In this document: positions 40,579 through 49,375 of the stretch, piece by piece
Numbering within the stretch: the first letter of the stretch is position 1
How the letters are laid out: each line of letters starts with the position of its first letter
From: Flavobacteriales bacterium UBA4422
GTDB taxonomy: Bacteria > Bacteroidota > Bacteroidia > Flavobacteriales_G > Salibacteraceae
Length of the DNA stretch: 64,000 nucleotides
Direction of reading: 5' to 3'
Assembly (NCBI GenBank): GCA_002389645.1
Contig: DGQE01000007.1
Coordinates: 33,902-97,901, forward strand
Notes under the pieces: model-generated
What the model saw: the letters and a program-made list of their open reading frames with translations, nothing else
Databases searched by the model: none
Told to the model about the DNA's origin: nothing
Translations under genes and position numbers: made by a program

Positions 40579-43500
40579 TTAAAGATCAAATTCTATGGAA
40601 TAATAAACATCCTTTTCTGTATCAAAATAGGGATATGAAATTTCGTCTTCCAACTCTTCAGTGATCACAAAGTCTGTCCCGACTTTCATAGTGTCAATTT
40701 TCGTTTCACGCGCTTCCCCAAGAATCAAGCGATCAATGATAGAAATGTCATGATCAACATCCGGAACCAAAACACTCCACGGGGTGCTGCTGTGTAAAAC
40801 ATTGAGCTTACCATCTTGGGCGGCAGAATCAGAGATGCTATATTCTCCATTTTTATAATGCAGAACTACAACTGATAATCGAGTAACGAACGTGACATAT
40901 TCTAATGACTCAATAAATGTAAGCATTGCTGAGCGTTCGATACTGCCACCAAATACTATTTCTCTTTGAGGAGAGTCATACCAAGGGCAAATAAAGGAGC
41001 GAAGGTCTTCTTCTAATCTGGCGACAAACTCACCCGTTCCTACAGTGCTTTTGAAATGCACATGACAGCTAATTCTGACCTTTTCATAAACTGGATTAAT
41101 TATGCTGATTTTAGCAAATGGTGTCGTTAATTTTTTTATTTCGTCTTCAATGAGTTTGAGTTGATTGTAGTCGACTCTTGGTAAGACAAAATCTGACTTA
41201 ACGGTGATGTTTGGGACAACAATTATTTTCACCTCTCCTGGCTTAATAAACTCAGGATATAGGGAGTTATTAAGACATAAAACTTGATAAAGCTGAGAAA
41301 ATTGATTTAAAATTATACGCTCAAAATCTTCTGGTATCACTGCTCTGTTTTTGTGACGAAGTCTTTCAGAAACACGGTTGTAAAAGCCTATTTCAGTCTC
41401 TCCTGGACTTCCCCCAAATGATTCGAATGGTTGCACTATTGCATTTATATCTGGATTGGACTCTAAAAATCCGTTGATAGTATTTGCAGATATATTCTCT
41501 TCCCACTCAGCATTAGGTTTGTGGGATTTCCACTTAACCTTGGTAGCGTTTGTTTTAATAAATTGAATCCTTGACAGCACCTGAGTGTTTTTTGGTGCCG
41601 CGGCTCTTATCCAATATTTTTCTGAAGGCAGAATTTGATGTTCTGTGTTCATCTGTGATGGAATCTTTAGTTCAATAATCCCAGATGTCGTGAAATTATT
41701 TGTGCCATCTAAAAGGATCTGCCCTTCTCTAAAAGGGATCCATTCATCATTTACCATAAAGGACCATTCCACTTTTGGGATATCTGCATAATTAATGACA
41801 TTTACAGCATTGTATTCCAGTTGAAATAATATGGATAAAGTCGCAGGAGGATTCAATTCAGAGAGACCTAGGATCAAATAACCTTCGTGATCATACTGCG
41901 GTAACAACTTGTGAGAAATCGGTAGACCTTTTTCAAATATTGCATGCCTTCCAAAAGGATGTATGTGATACAACTGGTCATTAACCTTTTCTTTGTTATC
42001 CGAGACGCGATCAGCTGCAAATGTCAACTTGGTGTTCGCTTTATAGTTTAATGATATAGAACGAATCTGTGGCGCAAATGCTTCGTTAGGTAGCTCAACT
42101 TTTACCGTTTCCTTTGCTCCCAATATACTCGTGCTGAGAGTCGAATTTTTAACAATAGCATCGGAAAACAGCTTAGGAAATAAGTCAAATCCAAAGCCCA
42201 TTTCTGGTCCAATTAACTCAAACTTTAAAAATCCAGTGCGGGTTTTTGATGAGTATTCTGAAATATCAATTTGTGTGAAGCTCGGAATCAGTCGCAGCTT
42301 TTCTAAATCAATATATTCAATTTTTACTGTGGGTGAGAGTCTGCTATCTACCTTATTCTCGGTAAATAACTCAAATTGTTGAATGGATGCAATATCCAAG
42401 GGGTGAAATTTGAATTCGGATAGGCCTGTCAAGCCCATTTTGAATGAGTCATTCTTTATTTGCTCTCCGTATTCCTTGTAATATTTTTCAAATCCACCGG
42501 TCATTCTTGGAAGGTTATGCCATTGAATATCCAAACTGAGGTCTGTGATTTTTCGGTTAAAGACTTCTGGATGTCCAAGAATAAAATACGAACCCAAATC
42601 TGGGTTGCTTCCAAATGGCGAAAATGGCATATGGATATCTAACTGTCCCTGGTCATTAAATACAGAAAGGTCTTTCAAATTGCGCACGTCCGTCTCAATC
42701 TCACAAGTCTCAATGCTCAAGTCCTTTAGATATGAATAAGAGTACATAGCATATTTCGAAGAAATAAGAAATTCAAAGATTGGCCATTGAGCATTATAAC
42801 CGGCACCGTGAAGTTCTTTATCATAGTCAATAATTGCTGGCTCGGATGTCTCAAAGGCTATATTTATCCTTATCTCACCATCTGACCATGCTTTATGTCT
42901 AACAATGTTGTAACTGTCTGTTTCATGCCAGCCGTCATTTGTGGTGACCTTGACTTTGAAAACATTATTCAATATTTTATAGAATGCGTTATCAGCTGAA
43001 AGCTTTTCATGCAAGGCTATCTCTTCCACAAACGATACCAATGACGTGAGTGACTTAAGCCCGAATTTAAATGTAAAGCTGATGTTACGATCCCCTTCCT
43101 TCATGGACAAAACTGAAGAGGAAATGGCAAATCCGATTTCTGCCTGCTGCATATCCCTATTCACGAGACTTATATCTGCTTGATCACGTCCAAAAGGATA
43201 AGCGAGTGCTGGCTGGTTCGCACTATTTACTACAAAGCCGTCATCCTTCAGTTTAATGTCTGAGGCGTAAATATTGGAAACATCCTTATATGAATTTCCA
43301 ATTCCAATACTAGGGTTATTGGCAATATGTATTACCTTGACTTCATCAATATTGGATTGATTTACAATTACGTCTTGAGCTATTATATATGTTTTATCCA
43401 ATCCTTCTTCATCAACCCCTGAGCTGAGTAAGGTGCCAGCTTTAATGATCGTGGAAGTAACATGATCCGCCAATTCAAAATAAATATGAGCTTGATCTGG

Positions 43501-44391
43501 ATAAGGTTTTTTCTTTGATTGTTTTAATATTTCCTTGTAATAATAATCTAGATGCCGAGCGGTAATCTTGTTCAAATCTCCTTGAACATGCCTAAACAGT
43601 TTAATAAAAGAGATTATAAGTGAAACGTGAGGTTCATGGTGTGGATAGTTTTCGATTACCTGAGTCAATAGGTCTTCAGCTCGATGTTTTAAATGAGTGA
43701 TAACTCCTATCGCGTCACGATGCGCGTTCGAAATGACCAGCATCATTTCTTCACCGTCTGTTTGTAGTTTTTTTTCTCTTTCAAGTATTGCATTTTCTTC
43801 TACGACTTTCCATATAGGGTCAAAATCATGGAATTCAAATGGATTGGCTCGGCTGAAACTCGTGGTAAGTTTTAAAGCAAGATTCTGGGCTTGAATTCGA
43901 TGTAAATGGGAGGATAATTTCAATCGTATTGCACTATTAAGGTGCGGATCAAGAACATTGTTGTTTAAATGTTCAATATTCTTTTTAGAACGTTTGTACC
44001 ATGAATCAATCAGACTATAAAGTACGTAACATTCAGTTACAACATCTAGATATTTTTCTTGCCTGAGGTCAGGCTCACTAGAGAAAAAGTTATCGAGAGC
44101 ATGCTTAAAACTGGCATCTCTCTCATGAAGTGCTGAATTATATATTTCAGCCAATAAAAACGCCAAATCATCTTCAAAGAAGACTGACCAATTTCCGTCT
44201 TTTTTGTTTTTTAAATTTTTGTATTGAACTTGCTCTGAAAAGTTAAGAATAAAGTTCATCAAATCTGGAACTGTTCGTTCATCAAGCCCAAAGGAATTAG
44301 GGTCAAGGGCAGAAATGTTCTTGGTTAACGATGAAACGCCTTGGGACTTAAATGGTATGTTCTTATTTCTGCTCATTTCAGGGTCTTCCAT
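40579..44391 (-). CDS. eCIS baseplate J-like protein (Afp11-like)
   Basis: 1,270 residues, one of the two largest baseplate parts. The long N-terminal portion is mixed alpha/beta. The C-terminal ~300 residues hold the baseplate-J core: GGSPGETEIGFYNRVSERLR, then HKNRAVIPEDFERIIL, a KPGEVKIIVVP strand and the two-strand platform IINPVYEKVRISCHV. The family forms the wedge that links the inner spike hub to the sheath ring. The start (ATG 44391) lies 7 bp after the gp25 stop. The order gp25, then J-like, then Afp12-like is the usual eCIS order, interrupted here only by the fibre-like gene. Confidence 0.9.
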   Translation of the reverse strand: MEDPEMSRNKNIPFKSQGVSSLTKNISALDPNSFGLDERTVPDLMNFILNFSEQVQYKNLKNKKDGNWSVFFEDDLAFLLAEIYNSALHERDASFKHALDNFFSSEPDLRQEKYLDVVTECYVLYSLIDSWYKRSKKNIEHLNNNVLDPHLNSAIRLKLSSHLHRIQAQNLALKLTTSFSRANPFEFHDFDPIWKVVEENAILEREKKLQTDGEEMMLVISNAHRDAIGVITHLKHRAEDLLTQVIENYPHHEPHVSLIISFIKLFRHVQGDLNKITARHLDYYYKEILKQSKKKPYPDQAHIYFELADHVTSTIIKAGTLLSSGVDEEGLDKTYIIAQDVIVNQSNIDEVKVIHIANNPSIGIGNSYKDVSNIYASDIKLKDDGFVVNSANQPALAYPFGRDQADISLVNRDMQQAEIGFAISSSVLSMKEGDRNISFTFKFGLKSLTSLVSFVEEIALHEKLSADNAFYKILNNVFKVKVTTNDGWHETDSYNIVRHKAWSDGEIRINIAFETSEPAIIDYDKELHGAGYNAQWPIFEFLISSKYAMYSYSYLKDLSIETCEIETDVRNLKDLSVFNDQGQLDIHMPFSPFGSNPDLGSYFILGHPEVFNRKITDLSLDIQWHNLPRMTGGFEKYYKEYGEQIKNDSFKMGLTGLSEFKFHPLDIASIQQFELFTENKVDSRLSPTVKIEYIDLEKLRLIPSFTQIDISEYSSKTRTGFLKFELIGPEMGFGFDLFPKLFSDAIVKNSTLSTSILGAKETVKVELPNEAFAPQIRSISLNYKANTKLTFAADRVSDNKEKVNDQLYHIHPFGRHAIFEKGLPISHKLLPQYDHEGYLILGLSELNPPATLSILFQLEYNAVNVINYADIPKVEWSFMVNDEWIPFREGQILLDGTNNFTTSGIIELKIPSQMNTEHQILPSEKYWIRAAAPKNTQVLSRIQFIKTNATKVKWKSHKPNAEWEENISANTINGFLESNPDINAIVQPFESFGGSPGETEIGFYNRVSERLRHKNRAVIPEDFERIILNQFSQLYQVLCLNNSLYPEFIKPGEVKIIVVPNITVKSDFVLPRVDYNQLKLIEDEIKKLTTPFAKISIINPVYEKVRISCHVHFKSTVGTGEFVARLEEDLRSFICPWYDSPQREIVFGGSIERSAMLTFIESLEYVTFVTRLSVVVLHYKNGEYSISDSAAQDGKLNVLHSSTPWSVLVPDVDHDISIIDRLILGEARETKIDTMKVGTDFVITEELEDEISYPYFDTEKDVYYSIEFDL

Positions 44392-44398
44392 GCAATAA

Positions 44399-44818
44399 TT
44401 ACATCCCGGTCACATTTGTGCCTTCTTTGAAATAGTATGGAAAAACAATATTTGTTCTAACGTTAATCTTACGAATCGTGTAATCAAGTTTAATCCTCAA
44501 AATACCGTCATAAATTTCATCTTGATTTACCTCAACGTTGTGAAGTGTCACACGAGGTTCAAAACGGAGCACAGATTGTTCCACATAGGTACGAAGCTCA
44601 TTTACAGTATTTCCATCCATTGATCGGAAATTTATAAGTGCGAGATTTGAGCCAAAGTCTGGTCGCATAACGCGCTCTCCGTAAGATGTTGATAGAATCA
44701 GGCGCAGTGACTGGACTATATCTTCTTCCTCACCAACCATTTTCACGGATTTGCTGTGCTTATCAAACGTTGGAGGGAAGGACCAACCAGTTCCTAAAAA
44801 AGTTTCATTGTCATCCAT
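44399..44818 (-). CDS. gp25-like baseplate protein (Afp9-like)
   Basis: About 139 residues from ATG 44818, two bases after the PAAR stop; an in-frame ATG at 44845 would overlap PAAR. It has the gp25/gpW core: DIVQSLRLILSTSYGERVMR followed by PDFGSNLALINF, matching the conserved 'G-E-R-x-x-x-P-x-x-G' site. Then come an amphipathic helix (ELRTYVEQSVLRFEPRV) and a beta hairpin. gp25 proteins nucleate sheath assembly from the baseplate. Confidence 0.93.
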   Translation of the reverse strand: MDDNETFLGTGWSFPPTFDKHSKSVKMVGEEEDIVQSLRLILSTSYGERVMRPDFGSNLALINFRSMDGNTVNELRTYVEQSVLRFEPRVTLHNVEVNQDEIYDGILRIKLDYTIRKINVRTNIVFPYYFKEGTNVTGM

Positions 44819-44820
44819 GT

Positions 44821-45117
44821 TTATCCAATCATCACCGTTGGGCAACCTCCCATAATTTTACCACCATGAGCGGTCGAATCACCCATACGGACGGCTGCTT
44901 TACCTCCAATTTTAACTTTACTTGATCCTTTTGTGATCGAGTCTGGAGGGCCAACACAAACACATTTGTCCCCAACTACTGCAGCCGGGAGTCCACCGAT
45001 CAATACGGTTCCACAACCTGGCCCAATTACGGGCCCGCCTACGTGAGGGATAGGCCCTGCCGGAGTAGGAGTCTGCTGGTTGCACACATGGAAATCTGTA
45101 ATTCGAGCTGCGATCAT
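44821..45117 (-). CDS. PAAR-repeat spike-tip protein (Afp10-like)
   Basis: 98 residues with the PAAR pattern: an N-terminal DFHVCNQQTP...IPHVGGPV, then GPGCGTVLIGGLPAAVVGDK, and a second half GSSKVKIGGKAAVRMGDSTA ending in GGCPTVMIG. Conserved His and Cys (H-x-C, C, H-G-G, C) are placed as in zinc-binding PAAR cones that sharpen the spike. No C-terminal toxin extension is present. It lies 14 bp after the VgrG stop and 2 bp before gp25. Confidence 0.93.
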   Translation of the reverse strand: MIAARITDFHVCNQQTPTPAGPIPHVGGPVIGPGCGTVLIGGLPAAVVGDKCVCVGPPDSITKGSSKVKIGGKAAVRMGDSTAHGGKIMGGCPTVMIG

Positions 45118-45131
45118 ATGCTAAAAATAAT

Positions 45132-46928
45132 CTAATTAATGTTTACCATACTTCCTTTCACAATGACATTCCCGGACGCTTTCAATTCTGCACTTGCAGC
45201 ACCTTCGGCCTTAAGGGCAATTTTGGCTTTTGATTTGACATTATTGCCGGTTATTGAGACATCGGCTTTGCTGTCTAATGTCGCATTGCCAACAGAAGAA
45301 ATTGTTACTTTCCCTTTAGCTTTTAATATGATGTCCTTTCCGCTATCGATGGTTATACCTTTATCGTTTAGATTGATGGTGTTTTTGTTTTGATCCTCAA
45401 GTTTGATTGACTTCGCTTTGTCATCAAGGGTAACCTTCTGTCCACCTGGAGTTTCAATGGTTATAATTTTATCCTTCTCATCAAAGGCAATCTTCATTTT
45501 GGTCTTAGTGACAATTGACTTTAGTTCATTTTTCTTTTCTGGAGTGTTGGGCGGTGGATTTTTTTTACTGTAGAGTGAACCTACGATTACAGCAAATCGT
45601 GGGTCATTTCCAAGGAAGCCTAATAATACTTCATCCCCAACTTCAGGATAGAAATAAAAGCCAATGCTTTTTGATGCGTATGGGTTTGATAACCTTGCCC
45701 AAATACCATCGCCACTTTCCTTAATTACTGGTACATCAACTAATACGCGGAATTCCCCATCTGGATCTTTATCAATCTGCTTCACTTTTCCAATCTGTAA
45801 ACCTGGAATGGCTTGCAGATTGCCAATTGCTTTGTCCTTTCCTAGTGAAGCATTAGACTTCATAGCATCATAAGGTAAACCAAAGCCAACATGTGTTTTC
45901 CAGAAACCACCCTTTACTTCATGCATGACACTTGAGATAAAGGCGGTTCCATTAAACCGAGCGCCAAAACCGCTTAGGCCAATTAGTTTGCCCGGGTTTG
46001 GCTTTGTTGATCCTACAAAAGATACCGTCCCATTTATTTTCGATAACCTTGAAAACAAAACTTCCGCATCTGCCATGGCCTTGAGAACTGTAGCGTCTTC
46101 TGGAGTTGATGTAGAAAGGGCAATTTCTGGCTTTCCTGCTTCTTTAGAGAGGGTCGATGCTGTGATGTTTCCGTGAGCGGTCACTGTGGCCTCTGCGCCA
46201 ACTCCCTTTGCGAGTTTTTGGGTGGCGCTTGTCCATGATTGATATGAAGCTCCTTTTAGTTGAGATGTTCCATCCAGTTGGGCATTGAATGCCATAATAT
46301 TTGATCCGTAATCTAGATCCAAAACAGGAGTTCCAGAGACAACAGGGGCCTTAATATCTAATTTTCCAGCATCACAGATTACGATCATTCCATTTGCTTT
46401 GGCTCTATCTTTCACAAACTCCCAATCAGATGCATTATACTGCACTAGGTTTGGATGCTTATATGTTGTTGCTCCAACTGCTTTGGTCAATCCATATGAG
46501 CTAATGATTGATGAAATAACCTCACTATCCTTCTTGTCCTTAAAATTTATCGTCTTAGGTGCCAGCCCTAATTTGAAGGCTTTATCGTGGCAGGTGATGA
46601 TTAATTGAGACACATTTTTGTGCGCGTAGTTGATGGCCTTCAAGCTCTGAGATGTAATGATGCCTTCAAAGGCATCTTCTTCTGTGCTTTCATATCCAAG
46701 TTTAATCTTAATAGCCTTACCAGGAATTAGGTCGGCTGATTCGCTAATGGGGAAAGTGTTTTCAGACGGATCTCCATCCACAAAAATGACTTTCGCTTTT
46801 GAAACCATTCCAACCTTTTTTTCAATGATAATTTGCTCCACACCATACTCGCCTTTAATCTCATTACCATCAACGAGGATAGAGAATGTAGATCGAGTTA
46901 CAGAATTACTGAGTGGTGAAATGGGCAT
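45132..46928 (-). CDS. vgrG: VgrG-like central spike (Afp8-like)
   Basis: 598 residues. The N-terminal hub has a gp27-like fold with SDLIP-type loops and WEFVKDRAKANGMIVICD. An OB-fold follows with the sequence GEFRVLVDVPV, WARLSNPYAS and FYFYPEVGDEVLLGFLGNDP. The last ~110 residues are an extended repetitive beta-helix needle (alternating 'K-x-T-I-x-S', 'A-D-V-S-I-T-G-N'). This is a spike without an added effector domain. It is bordered by the LysM adaptor (4 bp upstream) and PAAR (14 bp downstream), as in other eCIS operons. Confidence 0.93.
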   Translation of the reverse strand: MPISPLSNSVTRSTFSILVDGNEIKGEYGVEQIIIEKKVGMVSKAKVIFVDGDPSENTFPISESADLIPGKAIKIKLGYESTEEDAFEGIITSQSLKAINYAHKNVSQLIITCHDKAFKLGLAPKTINFKDKKDSEVISSIISSYGLTKAVGATTYKHPNLVQYNASDWEFVKDRAKANGMIVICDAGKLDIKAPVVSGTPVLDLDYGSNIMAFNAQLDGTSQLKGASYQSWTSATQKLAKGVGAEATVTAHGNITASTLSKEAGKPEIALSTSTPEDATVLKAMADAEVLFSRLSKINGTVSFVGSTKPNPGKLIGLSGFGARFNGTAFISSVMHEVKGGFWKTHVGFGLPYDAMKSNASLGKDKAIGNLQAIPGLQIGKVKQIDKDPDGEFRVLVDVPVIKESGDGIWARLSNPYASKSIGFYFYPEVGDEVLLGFLGNDPRFAVIVGSLYSKKNPPPNTPEKKNELKSIVTKTKMKIAFDEKDKIITIETPGGQKVTLDDKAKSIKLEDQNKNTINLNDKGITIDSGKDIILKAKGKVTISSVGNATLDSKADVSITGNNVKSKAKIALKAEGAASAELKASGNVIVKGSMVNIN

Positions 46929-46931
46929 AAA

Positions 46932-47615
46932 CTATTTTTCGAGTCGGGGAAAAAGCACTTGCTTCCCTGGTGGGATATTTCTGAAGTTGACGATGCCATT
47001 TGCTTTGGCAACTTGCAAATAGTATTTAGGACTTCCATAAATCTCTTCACAAAGAGCCGGCAAACTATCGCCTGACTTTATGGTTCGAAGATGGGTCATA
47101 TCTGGAGAACTGGTATTGTTTTTTAGTGCTTTTGTTTTAGCATCTATAAACTCTTTAAAATTTGCTGTTACAACTGCTCTGAGGGGCTCGCCATTTGGCT
47201 TGAAAAGCAGGTAGTTAATTCCCAATGACTCGCATTTACAATTAAATACCAGCGAATTCCATACGATTTGAAGGAAGAAGCTATCGTGTACTTCTCCTTG
47301 AAACTCAACGCAAAGCCATTTTAAATCGGCTATTGCCGCAGGAACCGAAGTTATGCCCGGAACAACGCCCGTAGAATCCAAATGAAACTTCAGGCTTATG
47401 TTTCTCTTTTCAGCCAACATAACCTTGTCAATTGTTTGTCCATTGGCAAGAGTTTCGGAAGTGCTCTCTTTTGGCGGAGCACTCATTGTTAAGGTGTAAT
47501 CCGTAGGATTCACTTGAAGTTTGAAACTTCCCCGATCTCCTGGCACGGGAGTCTTAAATTGAGGATCCTTATACCCTTTTATAATCAGCTTTTCTAACTT
47601 CCCTTGATCCGGCAT
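46932..47615 (-). CDS. LysM-containing tube/spike adaptor (Afp7-like)
   Basis: 227 residues. The N-terminal domain (~1-155) resembles the Afp7/CIS tube-initiator proteins that join the inner tube to the spike: PGDRGSFKLQVNPTDYTL, RNISLKFHLDSTG. The C-terminal ~50 residues are a LysM module (THLRTIKSGDSLPALCEEIY, VAKANGIVNFRNIPPGKQV). LysM here is structural, as in phage T4 gp53-type baseplate proteins, rather than peptidoglycan hydrolase-associated. Four bases separate its stop from the VgrG ATG. Confidence 0.9.
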   Translation of the reverse strand: MPDQGKLEKLIIKGYKDPQFKTPVPGDRGSFKLQVNPTDYTLTMSAPPKESTSETLANGQTIDKVMLAEKRNISLKFHLDSTGVVPGITSVPAAIADLKWLCVEFQGEVHDSFFLQIVWNSLVFNCKCESLGINYLLFKPNGEPLRAVVTANFKEFIDAKTKALKNNTSSPDMTHLRTIKSGDSLPALCEEIYGSPKYYLQVAKANGIVNFRNIPPGKQVLFPRLEK

Positions 47616-47619
47616 AATG

Positions 47620-47814
47620 CTAAGCTTTTAGTTTTTCGTCAATAAGCTCGCTCAGTCTTTCCATGCACTCGTCTATTATTTCTTGTTTAACCGATTCGGG
47701 AATTGAAACATGAGAAGATTCAGGCTTTCCAGGCTCAGCTTCGATTCTTTGAGCGGTCGCACTTTCTTTAACCTTTGCCTGTATTATGAAGTCGTTTACT
47801 TTTATTGCCATCAT
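47620..47814 (-). CDS. Small DUF5908-family eCIS protein (Afp6-like)
   Basis: 64 residues, highly charged. It starts with a beta-strand motif (MAIKVNDFIIQAKV) and ends with a helix ending ELIDEKLKA. Short proteins of this kind lie between the last tube-type gene and the LysM adaptor in many Bacteroidota eCIS operons. The exact role is not established; assembly or spike support is an inference. Its ATG overlaps the stop codon of the preceding tube gene (TAATG), so translation is coupled. Confidence 0.8.
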   Translation of the reverse strand: MMAIKVNDFIIQAKVKESATAQRIEAEPGKPESSHVSIPESVKQEIIDECMERLSELIDEKLKA

Positions 47815-48272
47815 TAAGGGAATTCACGTTCAAATTCTGAATATGCGAAAGATAATTCTTCGATAAGCACAGATTGATTTTGTGCATCAAGATCTCCAAC
47901 CTTTAACGAAACGGGAAAGGCATTGCTAAATTTCCATAGTACGAGACAAACGCCTTCTTCATCGAGCAACTTTACGATCAATAACTTTTCTGGCACAATA
48001 GGCTTGGCATAATCACTCTTAATAGTATCCTGACACCATTTAAAGAAAGTTGATGAGGTTGCAACTATTCCCTGATGCAGCTCTAAATCAGTGTACTCTG
48101 TTGCTCCAGGAAGTTTGTAAACGGTATTGTTGTTTCCACCTTCGGGGAGAGGGGTAACATTGAGCTTCATCTCTATACCCGTAACCTTAGAGAAATAGTA
48201 TTCGCCCTTGTTTGCCTCCATTGTCACTTGGAAGCGGAAGTTAACCGGTGGATACATGGCGTCTTGAAACAT
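47814..48272 (-). CDS. eCIS tube protein paralogue 3 (gp19-like, Afp5-type)
   Basis: 152 residues with the gp19/tube fold: YPPVNFRFQVTMEANKG, FSKVTGIEM, a charged loop and LHQGIVATSSTFFKWCQDTI, then LVLWKFSNAFPVSLKVGDLD, a strong tube-family strand (W-x-x-x-N-A-x-P). It differs clearly from the main tube protein at 48887 and lies nearest the LysM/spike genes. By analogy with Afp5 and Afp1 it probably forms the ring next to the spike rather than the whole tube. Confidence 0.88.
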   Translation of the reverse strand: MFQDAMYPPVNFRFQVTMEANKGEYYFSKVTGIEMKLNVTPLPEGGNNNTVYKLPGATEYTDLELHQGIVATSSTFFKWCQDTIKSDYAKPIVPEKLLIVKLLDEEGVCLVLWKFSNAFPVSLKVGDLDAQNQSVLIEELSFAYSEFEREFP

Positions 48273-48280
48273 GATTCTAG

Positions 48281-48793
48281 TTATCCTTTGAGCAATCGAA
48301 GCCCCATTTTTACCAAATCTTCTATTTCCATTTCTTCGAAAGTTAGTGTAATCGATTCAATTGCAATGGCACCATCGCCTGTTGCTTTTGAATCGAAATT
48401 CCCACCTTCAATTTTAGTTGGAAAGGCGTTTTTTAAAGTCCAGATAATTTCCGGAATGCCATATTGATTTTGGAGGGTGATAATAACATCGCGTCTTTCT
48501 GGCACTTTCCCTTGAGTGGCCTTATACCATTCAAATAATCGAGAATCACCAGTAAACGTTCCTCTTTTTAGTGTGACGTCATCCATCTGCATCATTCCAG
48601 GGATCTTGTAGACTCCTGTTTGTCCACTTCTGCCGTGTCTGTGTTTTAAAACTTCAACGCTTGAAGACAAATTTCCTACTTCCTGAAAATTCCACTTTTC
48701 GAATCCTAGCAATACAATGAAGTAAAACTTGGGAAGAGGCCAGTTTTTTCCCTGAAACTTGCCCTTGGGTAATTTTAAATCATTTAAATCCAT
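48281..48793 (-). CDS. eCIS tube protein paralogue 2 (gp19-like)
   Basis: 170 residues. Tube-family elements are PLPKFYFIVLLGF, SVEVLKHRHGRSG, TLKRGTFTGDSRLFEWYKAT and IIWTLKNAFPTKIEGGNFDS. It has about 15 additional residues at the N-terminus and a longer C-terminus than the main tube protein. Three distinct tube-type genes suggest separate rings at the baseplate end and in the bulk tube. It is 94 bp from the main tube gene, the largest gap in this part of the operon. Confidence 0.88.
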   Translation of the reverse strand: MDLNDLKLPKGKFQGKNWPLPKFYFIVLLGFEKWNFQEVGNLSSSVEVLKHRHGRSGQTGVYKIPGMMQMDDVTLKRGTFTGDSRLFEWYKATQGKVPERRDVIITLQNQYGIPEIIWTLKNAFPTKIEGGNFDSKATGDGAIAIESITLTFEEMEIEDLVKMGLRLLKG

Positions 48794-48886
48794 TGAGTAG
48801 GTATCAAACTTTTCGACAAACTGTCCTCAGATGAAACGAGCGCCCCAAAAGAAGCGCTCATTCACTAATTATTTCGAAAAATAGGA

Positions 48887-49339
48887 TTATGCAGTCGTAA
48901 TAGCAAGTCCTTCGTGAGCAAGAACCAAAGTCTCCACAGCTACGTCACTGCTCGAAGAATTCAAGTCTGTTCCCTGAATTTGTTTAGGGAAAGCATTGGT
49001 CAGCGTCCAAATCATTTCAGCGTCACCACTTTCATTCAAAAGCATTATTTGAACTGTGCGTCTCATGATCGTGTTCATCTGGATTTCGCTGAACCAATCA
49101 AAAAACTCAATATCTCCAGTAAACATGCCTTTTTTGAGAGTAACATCAGAAGGCTTGCGCAATCCGGGCATTTTTATTGTCGAAAACTCCGGACTGTCTC
49201 CATGTCTGTATTCCATAACATCAACTTCTGTGTCGAGTCCTGATACTTCTTGAAACGATGCTGTTAAACCTCCTTCAACTTCAACCTTGAAGTGAAACTT
49301 TGGCAACGGCCATATATTATCTTGTGCTTCTCCAGCCAT
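48887..49339 (-). CDS. Main inner tube protein of the eCIS (gp19-like, Afp1-type)
   Basis: 150 residues. It has the full tube signature: PLPKFHFKVEVEGG, FQEVSGLDTEVDVMEYRHGDSP, DVTLKKGMFTGDIEFFDWF, and MIWTLTNAFPKQIQGTDLNS. Directly 3' of the sheath gene, which in this family usually marks the major tube subunit. It would form hexameric rings through which cargo passes. The short 36-bp gap to the sheath gene leaves room for a ribosome binding site. Confidence 0.92.
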   Translation of the reverse strand: MAGEAQDNIWPLPKFHFKVEVEGGLTASFQEVSGLDTEVDVMEYRHGDSPEFSTIKMPGLRKPSDVTLKKGMFTGDIEFFDWFSEIQMNTIMRRTVQIMLLNESGDAEMIWTLTNAFPKQIQGTDLNSSSSDVAVETLVLAHEGLAITTA

Positions 49340-49375
49340 AATCTTTTATTATTTAAATATCCGAGTTAGTGTTGT

